Below, piece after piece: positions 52,768-61,751 of a stretch of DNA of 64,000 nucleotides. Both the position numbers and the translations under genes were made by a program. The notes below the pieces were generated by a model. It searched no databases. It was given only the letters and a program-made list of their open reading frames with translations, and was not told the DNA's origin. Source of the stretch: Terriglobia bacterium (GTDB lineage: Bacteria; Acidobacteriota; Terriglobia; Bryobacterales; Bryobacteraceae). Position 1 is the first letter of the stretch. Each line of letters opens with the position of its first letter. The stretch spans positions 1-64,000 of the forward strand of contig JAIQFI010000014.1 of assembly GCA_020073345.1 (NCBI GenBank), given 5' to 3'.

Positions 52768-54978
52768 ATGAATACGTTCAGACTGCACCTGTTGGTTGGG
52801 CTGTTGTTCAGCGCCATGATCGCGCAGGCGCAGATCTTTGGAACCGTTCGCGGCACTGTCCTGGATCCTCAGAAGCTGCCGATCCCTGGGGCCATGGTCA
52901 CCTTGAAGGCCCAGGGATCGGCTTGGTCGGCAGAAGCGAAAACAAACCAGGCCGGCGAATTCAGTGTTCCCACTGTGCCTGCCGGCGCCTATACTATCGA
53001 AATCGAGCATCAGGGCTTCCGGACGATGAGCGAGCTGCTCACGCTGAGCATCGGAGGCGCGCCGACCCTGATCTTCTTCATGGAGTTGGGTTCGGTCAAG
53101 ACCGACGTGGAGGTTACCGCGGCGCTCGAAATAACCAACCCCGAATCCTCCAGTCCCCCGGTCAGCATCTCCGAACAGGACATTCTGCACACACCGGGTG
53201 CGGACCGCACCAGCAGCATGAATTTCGTCACCGACTACGTGCCGGGGAGCTACATGTTGCACGATCACCTGCACATGCGTGGTGGGCACGGCGTCAGCTG
53301 GCTGGTGGATGGCGTTCCCATTCCCAATACGAACATCTCAACCAACGTTGGCCGCCAGATGGATCCCAAAGACATGCAGTCGGTGGAAGTATCCCGGGGC
53401 GGTTACTCCGCCCGCTACGGCGATCGCACTTACGGGATGGTGAACATCGTCACACGCTCGGGCTTCGAATTCGACCGGGAGGGCGAACTCAAGATAGGCT
53501 ACGGAAGCCTGAACCAGACCAACGATCAGTTGAGCCTGGGCGGTCACAGCACGAATTTCGCGTACTACGGCAGCCTGACGGGGAGCCGCACCGATCTCGG
53601 CCTGGAGCCTCCCACCACCTACATCCTTCACAATCAGGGATCAGCACTGGGTGGATTCACATCGCTGTCCTATAACGCGGGACCGAACGATCAGTTGCGG
53701 ATGAACGCATCCCTGCGCAGGGATCGGTACCAGATTCCAAATACGTACGCTGATCAGGCCGCGGGCTTCCGGGACGTCGATGTCGAACGGGATTCGTTTG
53801 TGAACTTTTCCTGGGTTCATACGGTGAACGCGTCCACACTGCTCACGGTGTCGCCCTTTTATCACTATAACAACGCCCAGTACTTAGGAGGGCCCGGGGA
53901 TCCACTGATCACCACGAATGAGCGTGTGTCCCACTATGCGGGTGGCCAAGTTACGCTCGGCGTGGTGGAAGGGCGGCACAATTTCAATGCCGGACTCTAT
54001 GGGTTCCAGCAAAGAGACGACAACCTGTTCCGGCTGGAACAGACGGGGGCAAACCCTCTGAGCGCCAGCGAGCACATTCAGCCTGTGGGAAGCGTTGCGT
54101 CGGCGTTCCTCGATGAGCAGTACAAGCCCTGGCGATGGGTCACGCTCAATGCCGGTCTGCGATTGACGCACTACTCCGGGCAATTGAGTGAGAATGCGGC
54201 GAACCCGCGCATGGGAGCGTCCATCGAGATCCCCCGTCTTAAGTGGGTTGTGCGCGGCTACTACGGCTATTACTATCAGCCGCCGCCGCTTTCGACGATC
54301 AGCGGGCCGCTTCTGTCCTTTGCGATTGCGAAGGGTTTCAATTTTCTGCCGGTGCACGGCGAACGCGACCGCCAAAAGGAAATCGGATTGACGATTCCGT
54401 ACCGTGGCTGGGTGGCGGACTTTGCTCACTTCCAGACCGACGCCTCGAACTTTGCCGACCACGATGTGCTGGGTAACTCCAATATCACCCTGCCTCTCAG
54501 CATCGAGTATGTGCGCGTTCGCGGGTGGGAAGGGACGATCCGCTCGCCGCAAGTGTGGCATAGGGTGCGGTTCCATCTGGCCTACTCGAATCAGGTCGTC
54601 AAAGGGCGCGGCGCCGTCACCGGCGGCCTGACCAACTTCATCGCGCCAGCGCAAGGATTCTTCTACATCGATCACGACCAGCGCGATACGCTATCGACGG
54701 GCGGCGAGGCAACGCTGCCGTGGCGCACCTGGATGTCCACGAACATCAACTATGGGTCGGGATTCCTCGATGGCGATGGTCCCCGACACCTGCCGCAGCA
54801 CACCACCGCGGACTTTTCCATAGGGAAGAGCTGGCGCGAAGACTGGACGTTCACGTTCACCCTGTTGAATATTGCCGATACACGTTATCTGCTCGGCAGG
54901 GATAGCTCTTTTGCGGGCACGCATTACAACGATCCTCGGCAGGTTATGGGGCAGGTCCGCTATCGATTCCACTATTGA
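52768..54978 (+). CDS. TonB-dependent receptor with N-terminal carboxypeptidase-regulatory-like domain
   Basis: The 736-residue outer-membrane protein has a signal peptide, a carboxypeptidase-regulatory-like domain (GTVRGTVLDPQKLPIPGAMV, about residues 25-110), a plug (GHGVSWLVDGVPIPNT, DPKDMQSVEVSRGGYSARYG) and a beta-barrel ending in a C-terminal aromatic (VRYRFHY). GGAGG is 9 bases before the ATG. Such receptors import siderophores, glycans or peptides; the ligand is not evident. It is probably cotranscribed with the helical exported protein before it. Confidence 0.92.
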   Translation: MNTFRLHLLVGLLFSAMIAQAQIFGTVRGTVLDPQKLPIPGAMVTLKAQGSAWSAEAKTNQAGEFSVPTVPAGAYTIEIEHQGFRTMSELLTLSIGGAPTLIFFMELGSVKTDVEVTAALEITNPESSSPPVSISEQDILHTPGADRTSSMNFVTDYVPGSYMLHDHLHMRGGHGVSWLVDGVPIPNTNISTNVGRQMDPKDMQSVEVSRGGYSARYGDRTYGMVNIVTRSGFEFDREGELKIGYGSLNQTNDQLSLGGHSTNFAYYGSLTGSRTDLGLEPPTTYILHNQGSALGGFTSLSYNAGPNDQLRMNASLRRDRYQIPNTYADQAAGFRDVDVERDSFVNFSWVHTVNASTLLTVSPFYHYNNAQYLGGPGDPLITTNERVSHYAGGQVTLGVVEGRHNFNAGLYGFQQRDDNLFRLEQTGANPLSASEHIQPVGSVASAFLDEQYKPWRWVTLNAGLRLTHYSGQLSENAANPRMGASIEIPRLKWVVRGYYGYYYQPPPLSTISGPLLSFAIAKGFNFLPVHGERDRQKEIGLTIPYRGWVADFAHFQTDASNFADHDVLGNSNITLPLSIEYVRVRGWEGTIRSPQVWHRVRFHLAYSNQVVKGRGAVTGGLTNFIAPAQGFFYIDHDQRDTLSTGGEATLPWRTWMSTNINYGSGFLDGDGPRHLPQHTTADFSIGKSWREDWTFTFTLLNIADTRYLLGRDSSFAGTHYNDPRQVMGQVRYRFHY

Positions 54979-54993
54979 GATCGAACTGACTTG

Positions 54994-55827
54994 CTAGTGC
55001 GTCATTGAGTAGAGGACGTAGTTCACGCCGATGCGGATTCCCAGCGCGGAAAATCGCTCAGGATAAGCAGGCAGATCCGCGAACTCCCAGGAATCGCCGA
55101 TATCCGAATTGGCCGTAATGGCTACCATGAGGCGGCCCTTATCGTCGCGAATGCCCCTCCACTGCGGAGTGATGCCGCCGTCGCGCGGCCCGCGCCGCAG
55201 GCCCCATTCGCCGAGGATCTGATACCGGTCGTCCAGGTCGTACACGATGTGAAACAGCGCTTCTTCGTTGGTCAGCTCGACAATATCGCGGTTGGGAAAA
55301 ATCTTCTTCATGCCCGCTTCGAACCCGCGCCACTCGTCCGGACCCCAGAAGTCGTCGGCGTAGAAAAAGCCGCCGCGCAGCAGGTATTCGCGGATTTTCG
55401 CAGCCTGCTCGTCGGTCAGATCCCAGTTTCCGGTCAAGCCTGAATAGAGCCAGGGCCAGTTATAGATGTCATCCACGTCGTCCGGATTCACGGGCTGCTC
55501 CAGACCACGCGCGTTCACCCGGCTCAAGCGCCGTAGCGCGACAACGAAATGCCGGTCGGCGCGCGGATAGTCCTCGGTCCAGCTGGTGCCGCCCTCGCGC
55601 CAGTTTCTGCGTCCGCGGAATTCGAACCGCGCGTACGGAAGCGAAGGGAACATCAACCGGGCGAACACGAATTCGGCCGGATCCTGTCCGTCGGCAGGGA
55701 TAGGGATGTCGTCGTACTGTTCGAGACTCTCGAAGAGCCGCCACGGGCGCTGGTACGCATATAGGCAGCAGCCACAAAGTGCCAGGCCGCCTATTCCCAG
55801 CCACAACGCGTTTTTCAGCTTGATCAC
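54994..55827 (-). CDS. DUF4159 family exported/membrane protein
   Basis: The 277-residue protein has an N-terminal membrane anchor (LWLGIGGLALCGCCLYAY) and a DUF4159 domain: FVFARLMFPSLP, WTEDYPRADRHFVVALRRL, YNWPWLYSG, GGFFYADDFWGPDEW and the terminal VLYSMTH. DUF4159 resembles a class I glutamine amidotransferase-like fold without known activity. A paralogue lies at 62572-63399, well over half identical by eye. It converges on the TonB receptor gene and has no obvious operon partners. Confidence 0.88.
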   Translation of the reverse strand: MIKLKNALWLGIGGLALCGCCLYAYQRPWRLFESLEQYDDIPIPADGQDPAEFVFARLMFPSLPYARFEFRGRRNWREGGTSWTEDYPRADRHFVVALRRLSRVNARGLEQPVNPDDVDDIYNWPWLYSGLTGNWDLTDEQAAKIREYLLRGGFFYADDFWGPDEWRGFEAGMKKIFPNRDIVELTNEEALFHIVYDLDDRYQILGEWGLRRGPRDGGITPQWRGIRDDKGRLMVAITANSDIGDSWEFADLPAYPERFSALGIRIGVNYVLYSMTH

Positions 55828-55849
55828 ACGCTTATCCCACCACGCACAC

Positions 55850-56137
55850 TCAAGCCGGCATCAGATCCTGATTCACCCACAACAGGTTCCAGGGACGGAT
55901 GGTCCAGGATACAAACACGCCGCCCTGTCCGAACGGATCGTTACGTATCATTTGCTCGACTTCCTCTTTCGATTCCGCCTCGTAGATCAGCAACCCGCCG
56001 CTGTCGTCGGTGAACGGGCCGGCCATGGCCGCCTTGCCTGCTTTTCGGAGACCCATCAGGTATTCACGATGCGGGGGCCGGAACTGGGCAATTTTGCTCT
56101 TGTCCGGCGTGTATTCGATGACGGCGGCGAATTTCAT
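55850..56137 (-). CDS. YciI-like protein
   Basis: A 95-residue dimeric ferredoxin-like fold of the YciI family. The opening MKFAAVIEYTPD, the RPPHREYL His, the GPFTDDSGGLLIYEA strand-turn and the late IRNDPFGQGG match the family. The family has a conserved His/Asp pair thought to be catalytic, but no general function. It lies upstream of the DUF4159 gene on the same strand and is divergent from the U32 gene. Confidence 0.85.
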   Translation of the reverse strand: MKFAAVIEYTPDKSKIAQFRPPHREYLMGLRKAGKAAMAGPFTDDSGGLLIYEAESKEEVEQMIRNDPFGQGGVFVSWTIRPWNLLWVNQDLMPA

Positions 56138-56212
56138 AGGATTTTCTAGTGTATCCCCATCTTACCGCCGCCCCTGCCGGTCCCCGTCGGGCGGCAGCAT
56201 ACACTTGATGTA

Positions 56213-58711
56213 GTGGTTCCTTCCCGTACCAAGCCCGAAATCAAGAGTCCCGCCGGTCATTGGCCGCAGCTACACGCGGCCATCGAAGCGGGCGCCGACG
56301 CCGTGTACTTCGGGCTGACACATTTCACCGCGCGGGCCAAAGCCGGATTTACCATGGCGGAGCTACCGGAAGCTCTGCGAACTCTACATCGGCGCGGCGT
56401 CAAGGGATACGTAACGTTCAACACCCTGATCTTCGACAATGAGCTGCCGGCCGCAGCCAAAGCCGTCGCCGCGATCGCGGAAGCCGGCGCCGATGCAATC
56501 CTGGTGCAAGATTGGGCAGCCGTAGCGCTCGCTCGCCGTATCGCGCCGGATCTTGAAATCCACGGCAGCACGCAGATGAGCATCACCAGCGTGGAAGGCG
56601 TGAGACATGCCCTAGGGCTGGGCGTCCGGCGCATGATTCTTGCCCGCGAGCTTTCGCTCGACGAGATCCGGACTATCCGGCAACAAACGGACGCTGAGTT
56701 GGAGCTGTTCGTGCACGGCGCGCTGTGTGTTTCGTATTCGGGGCAGTGCTTTTCTTCGGAAGCCTGGGGCGGCCGCAGCGCCAATCGCGGCCAGTGCGCG
56801 CAAGCGTGCAGGCTGCCCTATGAAATGCTCGTCGACGGTGTCTTGCAGCCTTTGGGCGATGCGCGCTACTTGCTTTCGCCCGGCGATCTGTACGCGCTCG
56901 AACAAGTGCCCGAGATTGTGCGCATCGGCATCTGCGCTCTGAAGATCGAAGGCCGGTACAAGGATGCGGAGTATGTCGCTGTGACTACCCGCGCGTATCG
57001 AAAAGCCGTGGACGAAGCGTGGGCCGGACGCGAGCAACCCGTCGAGAGTGGAGTGAAAGCCACGCTTGAACAGGTGTATTCGCGCGGGCTTGGGCCGTTC
57101 TTCCTCACCGGGACCAATCACCAAGCGGTGGTGCGAGGGCGCGCGCCCCGGCATCGCGGATTGCGGGCTGGCCGCGTGATTCGCGCGTCCTCGGCCGGCG
57201 TACTCGTAAAGCCCGATGTCCTTGAGTCGCCGTTGAAACCGGGCGACGGTGTGGTATTTGACGCCGCTGACTGGCGCAGTCCCCAGGAAACGGAGGAGGG
57301 CGGACGCATTTATCAGGTGCTGACCGCGGCGGAAGGTCTCGAACTCGCCTTCGCCAATGGAGCAGTGAACACAGCCCGGATTCGCCCCGGTGATCTGGTG
57401 TGGCGCACGCATGACCCCGAGATCGATAAAGCTGCGCGACCCTACACTACCGCTACAGCGCCCGTGAGCAGGCAGAAGGTGGATGTTCGCGTCGAGGCGC
57501 GTGAGGGCCAACCTCTGGAGCTGGAATGGCATCTGCCGGCGCGGCCTGACATCTGCGTTCGCGTCGTTTCCGATGCGCCGCTCGAGGCTGCGCAGAATCG
57601 TGGACTTACTCCCGAGTTGCTGCGCGAACAACTTGGCCGTTTGGGCAACACGCCGTACGAACTCGGTAAAGTGGACCTGGTATCCGAAGGTTCGCCCTTC
57701 GCGCCCAGTTCGCTGCTGAATCATTTGCGCCGGCACGCAGTCGAGAAACTGGTGGAACTCCAGTCGAAGCCGCCTGGGCTCCAGATTCACGATCCAGAGA
57801 CCGCGGTAGAGCAATTATTGCCATCCCCAAAACCGGCCGAGGCGGGCGCGACAAAACTTCATCTTCTGGTACGCACGGCGGAGCAACTGGACGCCGCCAT
57901 CGCGCTCGCGCCTGCCAGTATCACGCTCGACTATCTCGATCTGTACGGTTTGCGGCCCTCGCTCGACCGTGTGAAGGCCGCCGGGATCGAAGCGCGCGTG
58001 GCTAGTCCACGCGTCTTGAAACCAGGAGAGCAGCGCATAGCCGATTTTCTGCTGCGTTGCGAAGCCCCAATCCTGGTTCGTTCCGCGGGCCTTGTGGAAA
58101 CGCTCCGTTCGGCTGGCGTTCGCCTGGATGGAGATTTCAGCCTCAACGCCGCCAACGCCATCTCGGCCTCTATGTTGCTCGCGACGGGATTGGGTCGCAT
58201 GGCCCCCACGCACGATTTGAACGCCGCGCAGATCGCAGCGCTGGCCCGCGGCGTCGATCCGTCGCGGCTGGAGGCGATCGCCTACCACCATTTGCCTGTG
58301 TTCCACACCGAACACTGCGTCTTCTGCAGGTTTTTATCCACCGGCACCAGCTATCGCGACTGCGGCCGGCCGTGCGAGAAACACCAGGTCGCGCTGCGTG
58401 ATTCTGGCGGTCGCCCTCACCCGGTGATGGCGGACGTTGGCTGCCGCAATACGGTCTTCGGAGCCGAAGCCCAGGAGGCGAGCCTTCATCTGGCCGAATG
58501 GCTCGCCGTGGGAATCCGGCATTTCAGGCTTGAGTTCGTGCATGAGACGCCGGACCAGGTCACACGCATCGGCCGCGCCTTCGCCGATTTCTTCGCCGGC
58601 CGCTCGACGCCCGAGGAACTCCGCAGCACGCTCCGGCGCTGCGCTCCGGAAGGTGTGACCGAGGGCAGTCTCTTTGTGCCTGCCAGTTCACTGCTGCCGG
58701 TGTTGCAGTAA
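56213..58711 (+). CDS. U32 family peptidase-like protein
   Basis: An 832-residue U32 protein beginning with GTG. The N-terminal TIM-barrel-like part has KSPAGHWPQLHAAIEAGADA and VYFGL; the family signature is ELFVHGALCVSYSGQCFSSE then NRGQCAQACRLPYE with its metal- or cluster-binding cysteines. A long insert and a C-terminal region with further cysteines (TEHCVFCRF, DCGRPCEKH) follow. The E. coli relatives RlhA and TrhP act in RNA hydroxylation, so an RNA-modifying role is as likely as proteolysis. The length exceeds RlhA by nearly 180 residues. Confidence 0.88.
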   Translation: MVPSRTKPEIKSPAGHWPQLHAAIEAGADAVYFGLTHFTARAKAGFTMAELPEALRTLHRRGVKGYVTFNTLIFDNELPAAAKAVAAIAEAGADAILVQDWAAVALARRIAPDLEIHGSTQMSITSVEGVRHALGLGVRRMILARELSLDEIRTIRQQTDAELELFVHGALCVSYSGQCFSSEAWGGRSANRGQCAQACRLPYEMLVDGVLQPLGDARYLLSPGDLYALEQVPEIVRIGICALKIEGRYKDAEYVAVTTRAYRKAVDEAWAGREQPVESGVKATLEQVYSRGLGPFFLTGTNHQAVVRGRAPRHRGLRAGRVIRASSAGVLVKPDVLESPLKPGDGVVFDAADWRSPQETEEGGRIYQVLTAAEGLELAFANGAVNTARIRPGDLVWRTHDPEIDKAARPYTTATAPVSRQKVDVRVEAREGQPLELEWHLPARPDICVRVVSDAPLEAAQNRGLTPELLREQLGRLGNTPYELGKVDLVSEGSPFAPSSLLNHLRRHAVEKLVELQSKPPGLQIHDPETAVEQLLPSPKPAEAGATKLHLLVRTAEQLDAAIALAPASITLDYLDLYGLRPSLDRVKAAGIEARVASPRVLKPGEQRIADFLLRCEAPILVRSAGLVETLRSAGVRLDGDFSLNAANAISASMLLATGLGRMAPTHDLNAAQIAALARGVDPSRLEAIAYHHLPVFHTEHCVFCRFLSTGTSYRDCGRPCEKHQVALRDSGGRPHPVMADVGCRNTVFGAEAQEASLHLAEWLAVGIRHFRLEFVHETPDQVTRIGRAFADFFAGRSTPEELRSTLRRCAPEGVTEGSLFVPASSLLPVLQ

Positions 58712-58735
58712 CTCCAGATTTGATAGAGTCGTGCC

Positions 58736-59245
58736 ATGAAACTTCCGTTTGTGCTGTCCGTACTGGCGCTCGCCATGGGTCCAGCGCTGGCGCAAAAGAT
58801 CGACATCGAATTCGACGACTCCGCCAATTTCGCCGCATACAAGACGTTTCACATTGTGGAAGGCCAGCTCAACGCTAAGGCCGCGGCGCTCAATAGCGAA
58901 CTCACGCGGCGCAAGATCGAAAACGAAATCCGCAAGCGGCTTACCGAGAAGGGGTTGATGGAAGTGGAGAGCAAGCCCGATCTGAACGTTCGCTTCACCC
59001 TGGGACAAGCTCGAAAAACGGAAGTGGAGGCTTATCCGGCAGGTTGGCGCGGGTTGGGCACGCGACGTGTGCGAGTCGCGTACACCCAGGGAACGCTAGT
59101 CATCAACCTGCGCGATACCAGCCGTAAGGAACTCGTCTGGCGCGCGATTGCGGTGGAGGAGAAAAACGATCCTGCGCAGATCTCTCAGCACCTTGACGAT
59201 ATGGTCAGGAAGTCGATCGAGAAGTATCCGCCCAAAACGAAATAG
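58736..59245 (+). CDS. DUF4136 exported protein
   Basis: A 169-residue protein with signal peptide (cleavage near GPALA) and the DUF4136 pattern: FDDSANFAAYKTF, a helix with RRKIENEIRKRLTEKG, PDLNVRFTL, GTLVINLRDTSRKELVWR and a C-terminal helix. Members are often lipoproteins; here no lipobox Cys is present, so it is likely periplasmic. The function is unknown. It lies 24 bp behind the U32 gene on the same strand. Confidence 0.85.
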   Translation: MKLPFVLSVLALAMGPALAQKIDIEFDDSANFAAYKTFHIVEGQLNAKAAALNSELTRRKIENEIRKRLTEKGLMEVESKPDLNVRFTLGQARKTEVEAYPAGWRGLGTRRVRVAYTQGTLVINLRDTSRKELVWRAIAVEEKNDPAQISQHLDDMVRKSIEKYPPKTK

Positions 59246-59248
59246 CCG

Positions 59249-59833
59249 CTAGTGATCGTGCCCGGCGTCCGGCCCGAATGCCGAGCGGTGATACGGCGCT
59301 GCCGGTGTCGACATTTTCTGGTGCTCGGGACCGGTGGCCGGGCGCGGACCCGGATACTTGATCAGGTCCCAGCCGGCGAAGTTCTTATTCCCGCCATAAT
59401 ACGGATCGCCAAACATGCCTTCGAGCGTCAGCCTGCGCGCGCGATTGAAGAACACGCGGCCTGAGGGCAGTCCCTCGGCGCGATTGGCGTCGATAGCGGT
59501 GAGCACTTCGTCGCGTTTTTCGGCTGAGAGATCGGCCAGCGGCGCACCGTGCGCCCGGCGGGCATACGCGTCCACGGCTTCCAGGCCCGCGATGAACGCG
59601 TCCTTTTCGCCCTTGAGATATCCGGCTAACTGGCGGTCGATGTAATTCTGCGCGCCGGCGTCCACAGCTCCCGGACCGTTTTCATCGCGCGGGATCAGCC
59701 GGTCGATAAATGCTTCAAGTGTGCGAAGCTGCGCGGGCGTCAAGGCGTGCTCTGATTGCTGTCCAGAGGACTTAAGCGCGGCGACAGGGACAAGCGCCGC
59801 GCTGGCGATCAGAGTACGCCGGGAAAACGACAT
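59249..59833 (-). CDS. gluconate 2-dehydrogenase subunit 3-like exported protein
   Basis: The 194-residue protein has a twin-arginine signal (SRRTLIASAALVPVAAL) and then the subunit-3 domain: TPAQLRTLEAFIDRLIPRDE, FFNRARRLTLEGMFGDPYYGGN and GWDLIKYPG. In known systems this subunit escorts and works with a GMC-type flavoprotein. No GMC gene is present. Instead it follows a PEBP protein (5 bp) and an alpha-hydroxy-acid oxidase on the same strand. The ATG at 59833 gives the Tat signal; the longer frame upstream is not protein-like. Confidence 0.85.
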   Translation of the reverse strand: MSFSRRTLIASAALVPVAALKSSGQQSEHALTPAQLRTLEAFIDRLIPRDENGPGAVDAGAQNYIDRQLAGYLKGEKDAFIAGLEAVDAYARRAHGAPLADLSAEKRDEVLTAIDANRAEGLPSGRVFFNRARRLTLEGMFGDPYYGGNKNFAGWDLIKYPGPRPATGPEHQKMSTPAAPYHRSAFGPDAGHDH

Positions 59834-59838
59834 GGATT

Positions 59839-60456
59839 CTACTGCTGCCCGAACATCCCGATATACACGCCCTTCGAAAGAACTTTGCCGTTCATCGCGG
59901 CCATCAGATCCGCGCGGGAGGTGCTGGCAGGAAGGCCGAGCTTGGCACTGAGAGCGTAAATCTCGAAGGTGTAGTGATGATCTCCGTGGCCGGCCGGCGG
60001 ACACGGGCCGAAATACCCAGGTTGACCGGCGATGTTGTTGGGCTGCTTGGCGCCGTTCGGAAGGTCAGCCGTGTTTGGCACCCCCGCCGCCAGACTGGTG
60101 GCATCCCCTGGTATGTCGAAGATGGCCCAGTGCAGGACGTCATTGGTAGCGGAGCCCGCCAGCACCGGATCGGGATCGTGCAGGATCAGAGCGTAGCTCT
60201 GGGTTCCGGCGGGACCGGCGGTCCAGCTGATCGCCGGGGAGGGAACTCCCTGGCCGGCCGCGCAAGTGTTCGCTGCGGGAATCTTGCCGCCGTCGGCGAA
60301 GCCCGCGATGGTCATCTTGACCATGGGAGGAAGGTTGGGACCTTTGCCCTTTCCGCCGCCTTTACCGCCACCCTTGCCTTTGTCTTGCGCGATCATGGCG
60401 CCCGCGCCCACTGCGACTACTAGCGCCACCGCCATCAGAAACCGAGTTACTCGCAT
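59839..60456 (-). CDS. PEBP/YbhB family exported protein
   Basis: A 205-residue phosphatidylethanolamine-binding-like protein. The signal peptide is followed by a Gly/Lys-rich linker of about 16 residues, then the PEBP core: CAAGQGVPSPAISW, ALILHDPDP, VLHWAIFDIP and YFGPCPPAGHGDHHYTFEIY with the ligand-site His. The function of bacterial PEBP proteins is mostly unknown. It sits between the oxidase (42 bp) and the gluconate-dehydrogenase-like subunit (5 bp) on the same strand. Confidence 0.9.
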   Translation of the reverse strand: MRVTRFLMAVALVVAVGAGAMIAQDKGKGGGKGGGKGKGPNLPPMVKMTIAGFADGGKIPAANTCAAGQGVPSPAISWTAGPAGTQSYALILHDPDPVLAGSATNDVLHWAIFDIPGDATSLAAGVPNTADLPNGAKQPNNIAGQPGYFGPCPPAGHGDHHYTFEIYALSAKLGLPASTSRADLMAAMNGKVLSKGVYIGMFGQQ

Positions 60457-60498
60457 TGTAGATGTATTCTCCTCATTTCAAACTGTACACAATTTCTT

Positions 60499-61671
60499 CT
60501 AGCTTCGTTTAACCGCCGCCCGGGTGATGTCCTTGATGGCCGGGGTTCCGCACTGTTGCATGGTCAGCCGCAATTCGGCGCGCAGGATATCCAGGACCCG
60601 CTCCACGCCTTCCTGGCCGAAGGCGGTTAACCCGTAGATGTAGGGGCGGCCGATGCCGACCGCGCGCGCGCCCAACGCCAGCGCCTTGTAGATGTCCGTC
60701 CCGCGGCGAAATCCGCCATCCACCAGCACCGGAAGCTGGCTGCCCACGGCGTCGACTACCTCGGACAGGCTTTCAATGGTGCTGCGCAAAGTTTCCGTGG
60801 CGCGGCCGCCGTGATTCGAAACCACTACCGCATCCGCGCCATGCTCGCGGCACAGGCGCGCGTCCTCGGCGGTATCGATGCCTTTGATGATCAACTTCAT
60901 CTTGGTCAGTTTGCGCAGCCGATCCACGTAGGTCCAGTTCGCCGCAGCCGGGTTGATGCCTCCTTCGATTCCGTCCAGCATCGGCCGTCCTTTAAGCGAC
61001 CCGACTCCGTCGGTGTGGCAGGACAGGCAGTTTCGAGTATCGGTGCGCCGCATACGCGTTGCGGTCTCCGTGTTACGTCCGCCCAACAGATCCACCGTCC
61101 ACACCAGGACGGGACAGCCCGCGGCCTCCGCCCGGCGAACCATCTTCTCGGTGCCCTCCCAATTGACGGGCATATAGAGCTGATACCAGAGCGGGCCGCC
61201 CAGCGCTCGGACGACGTCCTCCACTGAAGAAGACGAAACGGTGGAAAGAATCTGGGTGGCCTTTTTGGCTTTGGCCGCTCGTGCGACCGCGACTTCGCCC
61301 TCCGCGTGGAACATCTTCTGGCCACCCACCGGGCACAGGAAAATGGGCGTTTCCCAGGAGACCCCGAACACTTCCGTCCGAAGATCGGGTTTGGAAACGT
61401 CCACCAGCCGCCGTGCGCGGAGCTGGAAGTGTTGAAACCCCTCGCGGTTGAGCTTCAGCGTGGCATCGTCATCCACGCCGCTCATCAAGTAACCAAGATG
61501 CGCGGGAGGCAGCATTCCGCGCGTGAGAGCCTCGAAATCGCTCACACTCAGGGCGTCGGCCGCGCGATAAACGGCCGGGGAGCTCTGCTGCGCCCAGGCC
61601 CGAGCCGCCAGCGGGCTGGCTGCGAGAAAACGCAAAAACTCGCGGCGTTTTGTAGGTGGCAGGGAAGGCAT
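60499..61671 (-). CDS. exported FMN-dependent alpha-hydroxy-acid oxidase with a CXXCH motif
   Basis: A 390-residue enzyme of the lactate/glycolate oxidase family. The N-terminus is a twin-arginine signal (TKRREFLRFLAASP). Catalytic residues are Tyr61-like, Lys263 in LIIKG and His287 with Arg290 in SNHGGR; the FMN site includes LVDGGFRRG and GRPYIYG. Unusually, residues 215-219 (61015-61029) read CLSCH, a covalent haem-c attachment motif, placed in the loop before the C-terminal half of the barrel. The enzyme may therefore pass electrons to an attached haem outside the cytoplasm. The ATG at 61671 is chosen for the Tat signal. Confidence 0.88.
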   Translation of the reverse strand: MPSLPPTKRREFLRFLAASPLAARAWAQQSSPAVYRAADALSVSDFEALTRGMLPPAHLGYLMSGVDDDATLKLNREGFQHFQLRARRLVDVSKPDLRTEVFGVSWETPIFLCPVGGQKMFHAEGEVAVARAAKAKKATQILSTVSSSSVEDVVRALGGPLWYQLYMPVNWEGTEKMVRRAEAAGCPVLVWTVDLLGGRNTETATRMRRTDTRNCLSCHTDGVGSLKGRPMLDGIEGGINPAAANWTYVDRLRKLTKMKLIIKGIDTAEDARLCREHGADAVVVSNHGGRATETLRSTIESLSEVVDAVGSQLPVLVDGGFRRGTDIYKALALGARAVGIGRPYIYGLTAFGQEGVERVLDILRAELRLTMQQCGTPAIKDITRAAVKRS

Positions 61672-61751
61672 CGCCGCTGATTTTAGCAAAGAATAACTCT
61701 CTAAGAATTACGGGGACATCCCTGTGGTAAAATTCGATAAATCCGTTTAAT

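Noticed and set aside
61690-61751. A FadR-type TGGTNNNACCA operator for the GntR regulator
   Set aside because: Not present; only the short GGGACATCCC palindrome is seen.
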